This document shows, one piece after another, positions 25,251 to 31,935 of a DNA stretch of 31,935 nucleotides. Position numbers and translations under genes: made by a program. Origin of the DNA: a virus; IMG/VR virus record IMGVR_UViG_3300044631_001618, positions 1 to 31,935 of that record, one strand, 5' to 3'. Below the pieces are notes generated by a model, which searched no databases, was not told the origin of the DNA, and saw only the letters and a program-made list of their open reading frames with translations. Position 1 is the first letter of the stretch. Every line of letters begins with the position of its first letter.

Positions 25251-27182
25251 ATGTCAAGAACTATTGAAAACCCATATGAAAACTTTATTGCATTATCTCG
25301 TTATGCAAGATGGCTAAAAGAAGAAAATCGCCGTGAAACATGGGGTGAGACAGTAGATAGATATTTTGACTTTATGTTAAATCATTTATCAAAAATGAAT
25401 TATGTCCCAGAAGATAAGTTAGTAAATGAACTAAAGCAAGCGGTATATGATAGAAATGTTATGCCTTCCATGAGATCTGTAATGACTGCAGGTGCCGCAC
25501 TAGATCGTGATCATGTCGCAGGGTACAACTGCTCTTTTGTTCCAGTGGACAACCCAAGATCATTTGACGAAACTATGTATATTCTTATGTGTGGAACAGG
25601 AGTGGGTTTTTCTGTTGAATACAAATATATCAATAAGCTTCCATCAGTTCCAGAAAAATTAGAAAAGTCAACTACAGTAATTACAGTAGATGATTCAAAA
25701 CAAGGTTGGGCAAAAGCATATCGTGAACTGCTAGCATTGCTATGGTCGGGACAAATACCAGCAATTGATGTAAGTAAGCTACGTCCAGCAGGTGCACGAC
25801 TTATGACTATGGGGGGAAGATCTTCTGGGCCACAACCATTAATTAACCTTTTTGATTTTACAATTGCAAAGTTTAAGTCTGCAGCAGGCCGTCAATTTAA
25901 GCCAATTGAAGCACATGATATTATGTGTAAGATTGGCGAGATTGTTGTTGTCGGTGGTGTGCGTCGATCTGCAATGATTTCTCTTTCAAACATTAACGAC
26001 ATTGAAATGGCACAAGCAAAGTCAGGTAACTGGTGGGAGAATAATTCACAGCGTGCCCTTTCAAACAACTCTGTTGCATATTCTCGCAAACCAGAGATGG
26101 AGCAGTTTATTGCAGAATGGAAGTCTTTATATGATTCAAAATCTGGAGAGCGTGGAATTTACAATGTTGCAGCTGCTCAAAAACAAGCTGCTAAGTTTGG
26201 TCGTAGAGATCCAGAAGTTCACTATGGCACAAACCCATGTTCAGAAATTATTTTGCGTCCTTATCAGTTTTGTAATCTTTCAGAAGTCGTATTACGTGAA
26301 AAGGATACAAAAAAAGATATTGAAAGAAAAGTAGAATTAGCAACTATACTTGGAACATGGCAGTCAACTCTTACAGATTTTAAATATTTACGTAAGATTT
26401 GGAAAGATAATACAGAAGAAGAAAGATTGTTAGGGGTTTCTTTAACTGGACAATTCGGACATAAGTTTATGTCTGGTAAAGAAGATCTAGTTTCTTTAGA
26501 GGCATTCCTGATGTCATTGAGAGAAAAAGCAAGAGAAACAAATAAGGATGTAGCTGGGAAAATTGGGATTCCTGAGTCTGCCGCAATTACTTGCGTAAAG
26601 CCTTCAGGAACTGTTTCCCAATTGGTCGGGGTGTCTTCAGGAATGCATGCATGGCATTCAGATTATTATATTCGCACTGTTCGTGGTGACAAAAAAGATC
26701 CACTTTCAACTTTCTTAAAAGAAGTTGGAATCCCAGTAGAAGATGATGTGATGAAGCCAAATGACACTCATGTATTTTCATTTCCAGTAAAAGCACCAGA
26801 AGGTGCAATAACAAGAAATGATTTAACTGCCATAGAGCATCTAAATATATGGCTTGTATATCAGCGTGCTTGGTGTGAGCACAAACCATCAATTACAGTT
26901 TCAGTAAAAGAAGAAGAATGGATGGAAGTAGGAGCTTGGGTTTATAAGCATTTTGATGAAGTATCTGGAATTTCATTCCTACCTCACTCAGATCATTCAT
27001 ATAAGCAAGCCCCGTACCAAGAAGTAACCAAAGAGCAATACCTAGACCTTGTTTCTAAAATGCCAAAGAATATTCGATGGGAAGATCTATCTTTTTATGA
27101 AACAGAAGACGGCACAAGTGGAACTCAAACCCTTGCCTGTACATCTGACGGTAATTGTGAGATTGTAGATATATCAGCATAG
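25251..27182 (+). CDS. nrdJ: Class II (adenosylcobalamin-dependent) ribonucleotide reductase
   Basis: 643 residues, monomeric RTPR type like that of Lactobacillus leichmannii. Key residues: C94 (YNCSF), the NPCSEI motif with N328, thiyl-radical C330 and E332, C341 (QFCNLS, 11 residues after C330 as in the family), and the mobile C-terminal redox pair C630/C636 (CTSDGNCE). It reduces ribonucleotides to deoxyribonucleotides with B12 and needs no oxygen and no small subunit. The host must supply cobalamin. A CCGC-AAG-GCGG hairpin and GGAGAAAAGG precede the ATG; the 70-bp gap is too short for a cobalamin riboswitch. No thioredoxin or glutaredoxin gene is seen nearby. Confidence 0.95.
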   Translation: MSRTIENPYENFIALSRYARWLKEENRRETWGETVDRYFDFMLNHLSKMNYVPEDKLVNELKQAVYDRNVMPSMRSVMTAGAALDRDHVAGYNCSFVPVDNPRSFDETMYILMCGTGVGFSVEYKYINKLPSVPEKLEKSTTVITVDDSKQGWAKAYRELLALLWSGQIPAIDVSKLRPAGARLMTMGGRSSGPQPLINLFDFTIAKFKSAAGRQFKPIEAHDIMCKIGEIVVVGGVRRSAMISLSNINDIEMAQAKSGNWWENNSQRALSNNSVAYSRKPEMEQFIAEWKSLYDSKSGERGIYNVAAAQKQAAKFGRRDPEVHYGTNPCSEIILRPYQFCNLSEVVLREKDTKKDIERKVELATILGTWQSTLTDFKYLRKIWKDNTEEERLLGVSLTGQFGHKFMSGKEDLVSLEAFLMSLREKARETNKDVAGKIGIPESAAITCVKPSGTVSQLVGVSSGMHAWHSDYYIRTVRGDKKDPLSTFLKEVGIPVEDDVMKPNDTHVFSFPVKAPEGAITRNDLTAIEHLNIWLVYQRAWCEHKPSITVSVKEEEWMEVGAWVYKHFDEVSGISFLPHSDHSYKQAPYQEVTKEQYLDLVSKMPKNIRWEDLSFYETEDGTSGTQTLACTSDGNCEIVDISA

Positions 27183-27191
27183 TGGTAGAAT
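27163..27191 (+). promoter_or_regulatory. Promoter of the holin-like gene, with structured leader
   Basis: TTGTAG (27163-27168), 17 bp, TAGAAT (27186-27191). The leader can form TTGGG-GAAA-CCCAA (27199-27212) and GGGC-ACACC-GCCC (27219-27231) before TGGAG and the ATG at 27249. Confidence 0.5.
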
Positions 27192-27248
27192 AATAGAATT
27201 GGGGAAACCCAAAATTCTGGGCACACCGCCCAAAATGGAGATGATAAA

Positions 27249-27488
27249 ATGAGTAAATTCGATAAAGCGGATTTAAACAAAGATGGAAAGGTAACAATGA
27301 CAGAACAATTATTAGCAGCTTTAGGAACATACGCAAGAGCATTCCTATCTGCAGCAATTGCATTATATATGACTGGGAATACAAATCCAAGAGATCTTCT
27401 CATGGGTGGAGTTGCAGCGGTAGCTCCAGTTATCCTAAAGGCACTAAGCCCAAGCAACCAAGAATTTGGTTTTAAAAGCCCAAAGTAA
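27249..27488 (+). CDS. Holin-like membrane protein with an EF-hand loop
   Basis: 79 residues. Residues 8-19 (DLNKDGKVTMTE) match the 12-residue calcium-binding EF-hand loop with D8, N10, D12, K14, T16 and E19. Two hydrophobic segments follow (about 24-42 and 50-66). Size, two membrane segments and position before tail genes fit a holin, which would form the lesions that let lytic enzymes reach the wall. Calcium binding could gate it (inference). The lytic transglycosylase lies 3 kb away on the other strand. Confidence 0.65.
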   Translation: MSKFDKADLNKDGKVTMTEQLLAALGTYARAFLSAAIALYMTGNTNPRDLLMGGVAAVAPVILKALSPSNQEFGFKSPK

Positions 27489-27501
27489 ATAGTTGATTAG
27501 A

Positions 27502-27535
27502 AATACTCCTGTGCTAAAATTGGTACAGGAGTATT
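27502..27535 (+). terminator. Strong hairpin between the holin-like and tail genes
   Basis: AATACTCCTGT (27502-27512) pairs perfectly with ACAGGAGTATT (27525-27535), 12-nt loop. No clear U-tract, so it may act as an mRNA processing or stability element. An extended -10 word TGCTAAAAT lies in the loop region. Confidence 0.5.
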
Positions 27536-27557
27536 CCTATTTAGGAGACTATGGCAA

Positions 27558-27908
27558 ATGGCAGTATCAAAAAACTTTGAAGTAGATCAAAATGCTACAT
27601 TCATTTTTGAAGTTCAATACACTTTAGAAGATGAAGTAACGCCTATTGATATTACTGGTGCATCCGCAAAGATGCAGGTTCGTGACACCCAAGGTGGTTC
27701 TAAGTTAGCTTTTACATTAACTTCACCAACTGGCGGGATTACAATAAATGGCCCACAAGGAACATTAACTGTAAAGATGACACCTACTCAAACAAACAAG
27801 CTGTTCTATCCAAAATCTTCTTATGACATTATGATAATTGATTCTAATGGGAATAAAATAAAACTCCTTGAGGGTTTTATGACGCTCAGTAGATCGGTTA
27901 CCATCTAA
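27558..27908 (+). CDS. Baseplate/tail protein, BppU-N-like
   Basis: 116 residues, all beta. NFEVDQNATFIFEVQYTL, PIDITGASAKMQVRD, GTLTVKMTPTQTNKL, YDIMIIDSNG and a final MTLSRSVTI follow the beta-sandwich pattern found at the N-terminus of BppU-type baseplate proteins. Likely a small tail or baseplate component. TTAGGAGAC lies before the ATG. One-base overlap (TAATG) with the next gene. Confidence 0.65.
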   Translation: MAVSKNFEVDQNATFIFEVQYTLEDEVTPIDITGASAKMQVRDTQGGSKLAFTLTSPTGGITINGPQGTLTVKMTPTQTNKLFYPKSSYDIMIIDSNGNKIKLLEGFMTLSRSVTI

Positions 27909-28360
27909 TGGCTGAAAAAGTAATAGTAAAAGAAACCAAAAATAAAGTAATCATTTCAACTCCTGGCCCACAAGGACCAAGGGGTAGAACTATTTTGAGT
28001 GGTACAGGCGCACCTGCTAATAATTTAGGCTTACAAGGCGATTTTTATTATAATACCTTAACAACAGATTTTTATGGACCAAAATTATCAGACATTACTT
28101 GGTCTAATGCAACAGTAATAAAGTTTATTCAAGAGGGTGCAGAATATGCATACACAACATCATGGGAGCTTACTCAAGTTTCTGGACCAATTAATAATCA
28201 ATATTACGTAGAAATAAATCACAATCTAGGATTCTATCCAAACGCTACTATAAAAGACAGTGCAGGAGATTTAGTAGAAACAGGAATAGATTATAGCAAT
28301 ACCAATAAAATAACACTGACTATGGCTCAACCATTTTCAGGGACAGCATACCTGTCATAA
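27908..28360 (+). CDS. Short tail-fibre protein with collagen-like segment
   Basis: 150 residues: GPQGPRG collagen-like motif (about 19-25), GAPANNLGLQGDFYYNTLTTDFYGP (a common fibre motif) and a beta-rich C-terminal domain. A fibre subunit or adaptor. It is in the same run as the other fibre genes. Confidence 0.7.
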   Translation: MAEKVIVKETKNKVIISTPGPQGPRGRTILSGTGAPANNLGLQGDFYYNTLTTDFYGPKLSDITWSNATVIKFIQEGAEYAYTTSWELTQVSGPINNQYYVEINHNLGFYPNATIKDSAGDLVETGIDYSNTNKITLTMAQPFSGTAYLS

Positions 28361-28373
28361 AGGAGAATAACAA

Positions 28374-29555
28374 ATGGCTAGAAAATTTTTAGTTAGTTTA
28401 GATCTCAATAAAAATGAGTTATTAAACGCTAGACTACAAAATCTGTCCTCCGACCCATCTTCACCAGTGGCAGGTCAGATTTATTACAACACGCAAGAAA
28501 ATGTAACAAAATTTTACGATGGAACACAGTGGATTGCTGGTGGCTCAACCAAGTTTGGCAATACAGCGTCTAGACCAGCTGCATCAAAAGCTGGAACCCT
28601 TTATATTGATACACAAACAAGTACAATATTTTTAGACAACGGTACAGCCTGGCTTCAAGCTACAGTAAATGCTTCAGATGTATCAAATGCAATAGATGCC
28701 CACAATAATTTAACAAGTGGGGTTCATGGAGTAACTGGAGATGTAGTTGGTACTTCAGATACACAAGATATTTCAAATAAGAGAGTTATAGATACACTTT
28801 ACTTTACAGATGGTGTAACTATTGCTAATGAAGGCGAAATTGCAGTTCGTGCAGTAAGCCACGATTTTGATGTTAAAGCTAACTATGGAGATTTAAATCT
28901 TACTTCGTCTGCTGGAGATGTAAATGTTACATCAACCACTGGAGATATTATTCTTAATCCAGATAGTGGAGCATACGTTGGTTCAGTTTCATCAGGTAAT
29001 CAAATCGCAACAAGAAGCACATTAGACAGCCTTATTGGAGACAACACAGTAGACGGATCTGCTGGCAATACCGTTAAGGATAGAATTGATTCAGCAATCA
29101 ACAATCTTGTTGATGGAGCACCTGGTCTTTTAGATACACTTAATGAAATTGCAGCAGCAATTAATGATGATGAAAATTATTTCACAACAGTAACAAACGC
29201 AATTAATACAAAGCAAAATACACTAATACCTGGTGACGGCATTGATATTGACGGCAGTTCAAACATAACAGCAAAGCTAGGAACAGGACTTACTTTTGAT
29301 AGTTCTGGAAATATTATTCCATCTGCTGGTTATGGAGTAAGAAAACATGCTGAGACAATTGGCGATGCAACACTAACATCATTTTCTATAAACCATGAAT
29401 TTAATACAAAAGATGTAACTGTTCAGGTTTTTCAAAATGCAGCAGATTACGGACAAGTTGAAGTAGATGTTGAACATACACATGTAGATTATGTAACCAT
29501 TAAGTTTGCCTCAGCGCCAGCTTTAAATGAGTTTAGAGTTGTAGTTATAGGATAA
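28374..29555 (+). CDS. Tail-fibre protein
   Basis: 393 residues. The N-terminal part has two GxIYYNT.../GTLYIDT... motifs (about 33-50 and 73-90) typical of fibre repeats; the middle has short DVNVTS/DIILNPD repeats, probably a beta-helix; a helical region ([19 protein letters not shown]) and a beta C-terminal domain ([18 protein letters not shown]) follow. AAGGAG precedes the ATG. It likely forms a trimeric fibre that contacts the host. Confidence 0.75.
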   Translation: MARKFLVSLDLNKNELLNARLQNLSSDPSSPVAGQIYYNTQENVTKFYDGTQWIAGGSTKFGNTASRPAASKAGTLYIDTQTSTIFLDNGTAWLQATVNASDVSNAIDAHNNLTSGVHGVTGDVVGTSDTQDISNKRVIDTLYFTDGVTIANEGEIAVRAVSHDFDVKANYGDLNLTSSAGDVNVTSTTGDIILNPDSGAYVGSVSSGNQIATRSTLDSLIGDNTVDGSAGNTVKDRIDSAINNLVDGAPGLLDTLNEIAAAINDDENYFTTVTNAINTKQNTLIPGDGIDIDGSSNITAKLGTGLTFDSSGNIIPSAGYGVRKHAETIGDATLTSFSINHEFNTKDVTVQVFQNAADYGQVEVDVEHTHVDYVTIKFASAPALNEFRVVVIG

Positions 29556-29557
29556 TT

Positions 29558-30019
29558 ATGTCAAGACGTATGATGGTTCCCTTAAAGTTCCTAACTCTTT
29601 CAACAGACCCGTTAATCGGGTCTGTTGGGGAGGTATACGTCAACACAATTACAAAAAATTTAAGGGTTCACAATGGAATCTCTTGGATTGATTTAACTCC
29701 AGCATCAACTGACCCAGCTCCGTTCTATATGCATACACATACATATGATGGAGCAGTTCACACAATTGATGTTGAAAATCCAATTAATTTCTTAGAGTTA
29801 AATAAGAATGCAAATACACCAACTGTTTCTCTTCCAGAAGTAATTGGAATTATTGGTGGAACACCGTCTTCTGAATCAACCGCTTATCAACAAGATCTAG
29901 ATTTATTTGATGGAGGAAACCCAAATTCAATATACTATCCAGAATCTGGATATTCTGGTCATGGCGGCGGAGCAGTACAGCTTGAAATTTTATATGATGG
30001 AGGAGACTCTACACAATAA
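29558..30019 (+). CDS. Tail-fibre-associated protein
   Basis: 153 residues starting MSRRMMVPLKFLTLSTDP; GEVYVNTITKNLRVHNGISW (about 24-43) is the same fibre motif as in the neighbouring genes. The C-terminal part is Gly/Asp-rich. Starts 2 nt after the previous stop and overlaps the next ATG by one base. Confidence 0.65.
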   Translation: MSRRMMVPLKFLTLSTDPLIGSVGEVYVNTITKNLRVHNGISWIDLTPASTDPAPFYMHTHTYDGAVHTIDVENPINFLELNKNANTPTVSLPEVIGIIGGTPSSESTAYQQDLDLFDGGNPNSIYYPESGYSGHGGGAVQLEILYDGGDSTQ

Positions 30020-31569
30020 TGGCTGCCACTATATTAATTAAAAGAGATACATCAACAAATTGGTTTAACAATAATCCAATTTTAAGATCTGGTGAATTTG
30101 GTTTAGAAACAGATACTAGAAAAATTAAAATTGGTAATGGGCAAAGATGGAATAGTATAAATAAATTTATGCAGCCTTCAGAAAATAACCTAGAGGCTTT
30201 ACTTGTTAATTATATTTTAGCATCAGAAAAAGGAGCAATTAACGGTATTGCAACTTTAGATTCTTCTGGTAAAATTCTGCTTTCTCAGCTCCCAGATCAA
30301 CTGTCATTAGATACAGAATTATCAAATGCATTATCTGCATTAACAACAAGTTCAATACCAGAAGGAACAAATAAGTATTTTACAAATCAGCGTGCAATTG
30401 ATGCGGTAGCAACTAACTATGACCCTGCTGGCTCTGCAGCAACAGCTAAAACACAGGCACAGGCTTACGCAGATGGTCTAGCAACTAACTACGACCCTGC
30501 TGGCTCTGCAGCAACAGCTAAAACACAGGCACAGGCTTACGCAGATGGACTAGCAACTAACTATGACCCTGCTGGCTCTGCAGCAACAGCTAAAACACAA
30601 GCATGGGCTTACGCAGATGGACTAGCAACTAACTACGACCCTGCTGGCTCTGCAGCAACAGCTAAAACTGAAGCACAGGCATACGCAGATGGACTAGCAA
30701 CTAACTACGACCCTGCTGGCTCTGCAGCAACAGCTAAAACACAGGCACAGGCTTACGCAGACGATTTAGCAATAGATATATTAAATAATATTGGAGATAG
30801 CCTAGGAGAATATATACCACTATCTCAATTTGGAACCGCTGGAGGAGTTGCAACATTAAACTTGAGCGGTGTTTTAAATTTATCTCAAATTCCAGACACA
30901 CTTGCAACAAAAGCCTACGCAGATGGACTAGCAACTAACTATGACCCTGCTGGCTCTGCAGCAACAGCTAAGACTGAAGCACAGGCATACGCAGATTTAG
31001 TTGCTTCATCCGCAGCTGCAGCCGTAGTTGCATCTGCCCCATCAGCATTAAATACTTTAAATGAGTTGGCAGCAGCTTTAGCAAATGATTCAAATTATGC
31101 AACTACTATAAATAATGCTCTTTCACTAAAAGCTCCAATAGACTCACCAACATTTACAGGTACAGTTTATGGTGTTACAAAGTCAATGGTTGGCCTTGCA
31201 AACGTAGACAACACTTCAGATGCCAATAAACCAGTTTCAACTGCCACACAGATAGCACTTGATACAAAAATAAATAGAATAATTGAAACCAACCCTCAGC
31301 CAGCTTCCTATTCAATTGTTGCTTCTGATGCTTTTAAGTTAATTGAAATGTCAGGCGGAGGAACCTTAACAATAGTTGATTCATTGAGCTTTTTAGTAGG
31401 AACAACTATAGAAGTTTTACAAACAACAGATTCTCAAGTTACAATTGAAGGATCAGGTTTTACTCCAAATTCAACTCCTGGACTAAAACTTCGAGCACGT
31501 TGGTCTAGCGCTACTTTATTAAAGCGTGGAACAAATAGTTGGGTTGTTATGGGCGACCTGAGTGCCTAA
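30019..31569 (+). CDS. Repeat-containing tail-fibre protein
   Basis: 516 residues. RSGEFGLETDTRKIKIGNG (about 23-41) matches the N-terminal fibre motif that follows a virion-attachment segment. Residues about 131-250 hold five near-identical 24-residue repeats (ATNYDPAGSAATAKT...), with a sixth copy at about 305-327, likely extended helical shaft. A helical Ala-rich region and a C-terminal beta domain follow (TLTIVDSLSFLVGTTIEV). Likely the long host-recognition fibre; the repeats could change in number by recombination. Confidence 0.8.
   Translation: MAATILIKRDTSTNWFNNNPILRSGEFGLETDTRKIKIGNGQRWNSINKFMQPSENNLEALLVNYILASEKGAINGIATLDSSGKILLSQLPDQLSLDTELSNALSALTTSSIPEGTNKYFTNQRAIDAVATNYDPAGSAATAKTQAQAYADGLATNYDPAGSAATAKTQAQAYADGLATNYDPAGSAATAKTQAWAYADGLATNYDPAGSAATAKTEAQAYADGLATNYDPAGSAATAKTQAQAYADDLAIDILNNIGDSLGEYIPLSQFGTAGGVATLNLSGVLNLSQIPDTLATKAYADGLATNYDPAGSAATAKTEAQAYADLVASSAAAAVVASAPSALNTLNELAAALANDSNYATTINNALSLKAPIDSPTFTGTVYGVTKSMVGLANVDNTSDANKPVSTATQIALDTKINRIIETNPQPASYSIVASDAFKLIEMSGGGTLTIVDSLSFLVGTTIEVLQTTDSQVTIEGSGFTPNSTPGLKLRARWSSATLLKRGTNSWVVMGDLSA
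30409..30999 (+). repeat. 72-bp coding repeats in the tail-fibre gene
   Basis: Five tandem copies at 30409-30768 in steps of 72 bp, and a sixth partial copy at 30931-30999. Differences are mostly single bases. All stay in frame. Confidence 0.95.
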
Positions 31570-31935
31570 TGAGAAGATTCTTTGCTGGTAAAATTGGAGT
31601 TAGAAAAACTCAAGTACCAACTTTAGTTGGATTAAAGCAATCAGCAGCAATTTCATTACTATCTTCAAGGTTATTAAATTATACTTCAACACATGTAAAC
31701 GTTGGCCAATCATCTCAAGACAAAGATGTTTTATCACAAGATATTTCTGCTGGAACAGTATTACCAGTTGGAACAGTAGTTCCATTTGTTTATAAAATTT
31801 ATACAGGGGTAACAGTTCCTAATCTTTCTGGCCAGTCAAGATCTTCAGCCCAGTCAATGATTGCATCTGCTGGACTAGTTTATTCTGGAGAGTCCTCCAC
31901 TTCTTCAGGTGCAACATCTGAAAATAACGGTACGG
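31569..31935 (+). CDS. Partial structural protein with PASTA-like repeats (3' end missing)
   Basis: 122 residues visible. VPTLVGLKQSAAISLLSS (17-34) then ISAGTVLPVGTVVPFVY (60-76) form one PASTA-like unit, and VPNLSGQSRSSAQSMIASAGL (82-102) opens a second. PASTA domains bind peptidoglycan or muropeptides in Gram-positive bacteria, so this protein may help the fibre or baseplate touch the cell wall. Its ATG overlaps the fibre stop (TAATG). The Ser-rich start of a linker runs to the window edge. Confidence 0.7.
   Translation, partial: MRRFFAGKIGVRKTQVPTLVGLKQSAAISLLSSRLLNYTSTHVNVGQSSQDKDVLSQDISAGTVLPVGTVVPFVYKIYTGVTVPNLSGQSRSSAQSMIASAGLVYSGESSTSSGATSENNGT

Noticed and set aside
30409-30999. 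CRISPR array
   Set aside because: Repeats of 72 bp are contiguous, in frame and code for a fibre shaft; no spacers and no cas genes.

Overview
This window looks like part of the genome of a tailed phage that infects a low-GC, probably freshwater, actinobacterium. It combines tail-fibre genes, a holin-like gene, a lytic transglycosylase, a B12-dependent ribonucleotide reductase, three tRNAs and dozens of tiny overlapping genes. The actinobacterial assignment rests on a DUF7455-like zinc ribbon, small proteins of actinophage type, palindromes of the GlxR/Crp type and many apparently leaderless genes. It is an inference from sequence, not from a database search.

Layout. Bases 1-7577 (+) begin inside an Ig-like/alanine-rich structural protein and then hold a tightly overlapping run of small genes around a hydroxylase-sulfotransferase-APS kinase cassette. 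Bases 7578-8077 are an AT-rich convergent spacer with three exact DnaA boxes, a candidate replication origin. Bases 8078-19130 (-) are a block of about 37 small genes in a dozen short operons, probably early functions, with tRNA-Met and tRNA-Asp. Bases 19131-19640 are a divergent spacer. Bases 19641-22255 (+) carry a methyltransferase, tRNA-Ile(UAU) and a second hydroxylase-sulfotransferase pair. Bases 22228-24088 (-) carry another hydroxylase, small genes and the transglycosylase. Bases 24176-31935 (+) carry a glycosyltransferase, class II ribonucleotide reductase, holin-like protein and a tail-fibre/structural series that runs off the end.

The minus-strand block has a repeated control architecture. 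Thirteen sites fit TTGTCAG-like box, exactly 11 bp, then a -10 hexamer; none has a consistent -35 at 17 bp. Ten lead into an mRNA leader carrying AACGAAAG just before the start codon. Six perfect TGTGA-N6-TCACA palindromes and one split copy sit about 55-85 bp upstream of some of these promoters. A predicted small RNA at 10549-10673, with its own extended -10 and a strong intrinsic terminator, contains a stretch complementary to the shared AACGAAAG leader, so it could act on many of these mRNAs at once.

The cargo on the plus strand suggests a modification pathway. 2-oxoglutarate/Fe(II) oxygenases sit directly before sulfotransferase-like P-loop proteins in two separate places, and the first pair is followed by an APS kinase domain that would supply PAPS. 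Hydroxylation followed by sulfation of a phage or host surface component is a reasonable but untested model; the neighbouring glycosyltransferase and methyltransferase may act on the same target.
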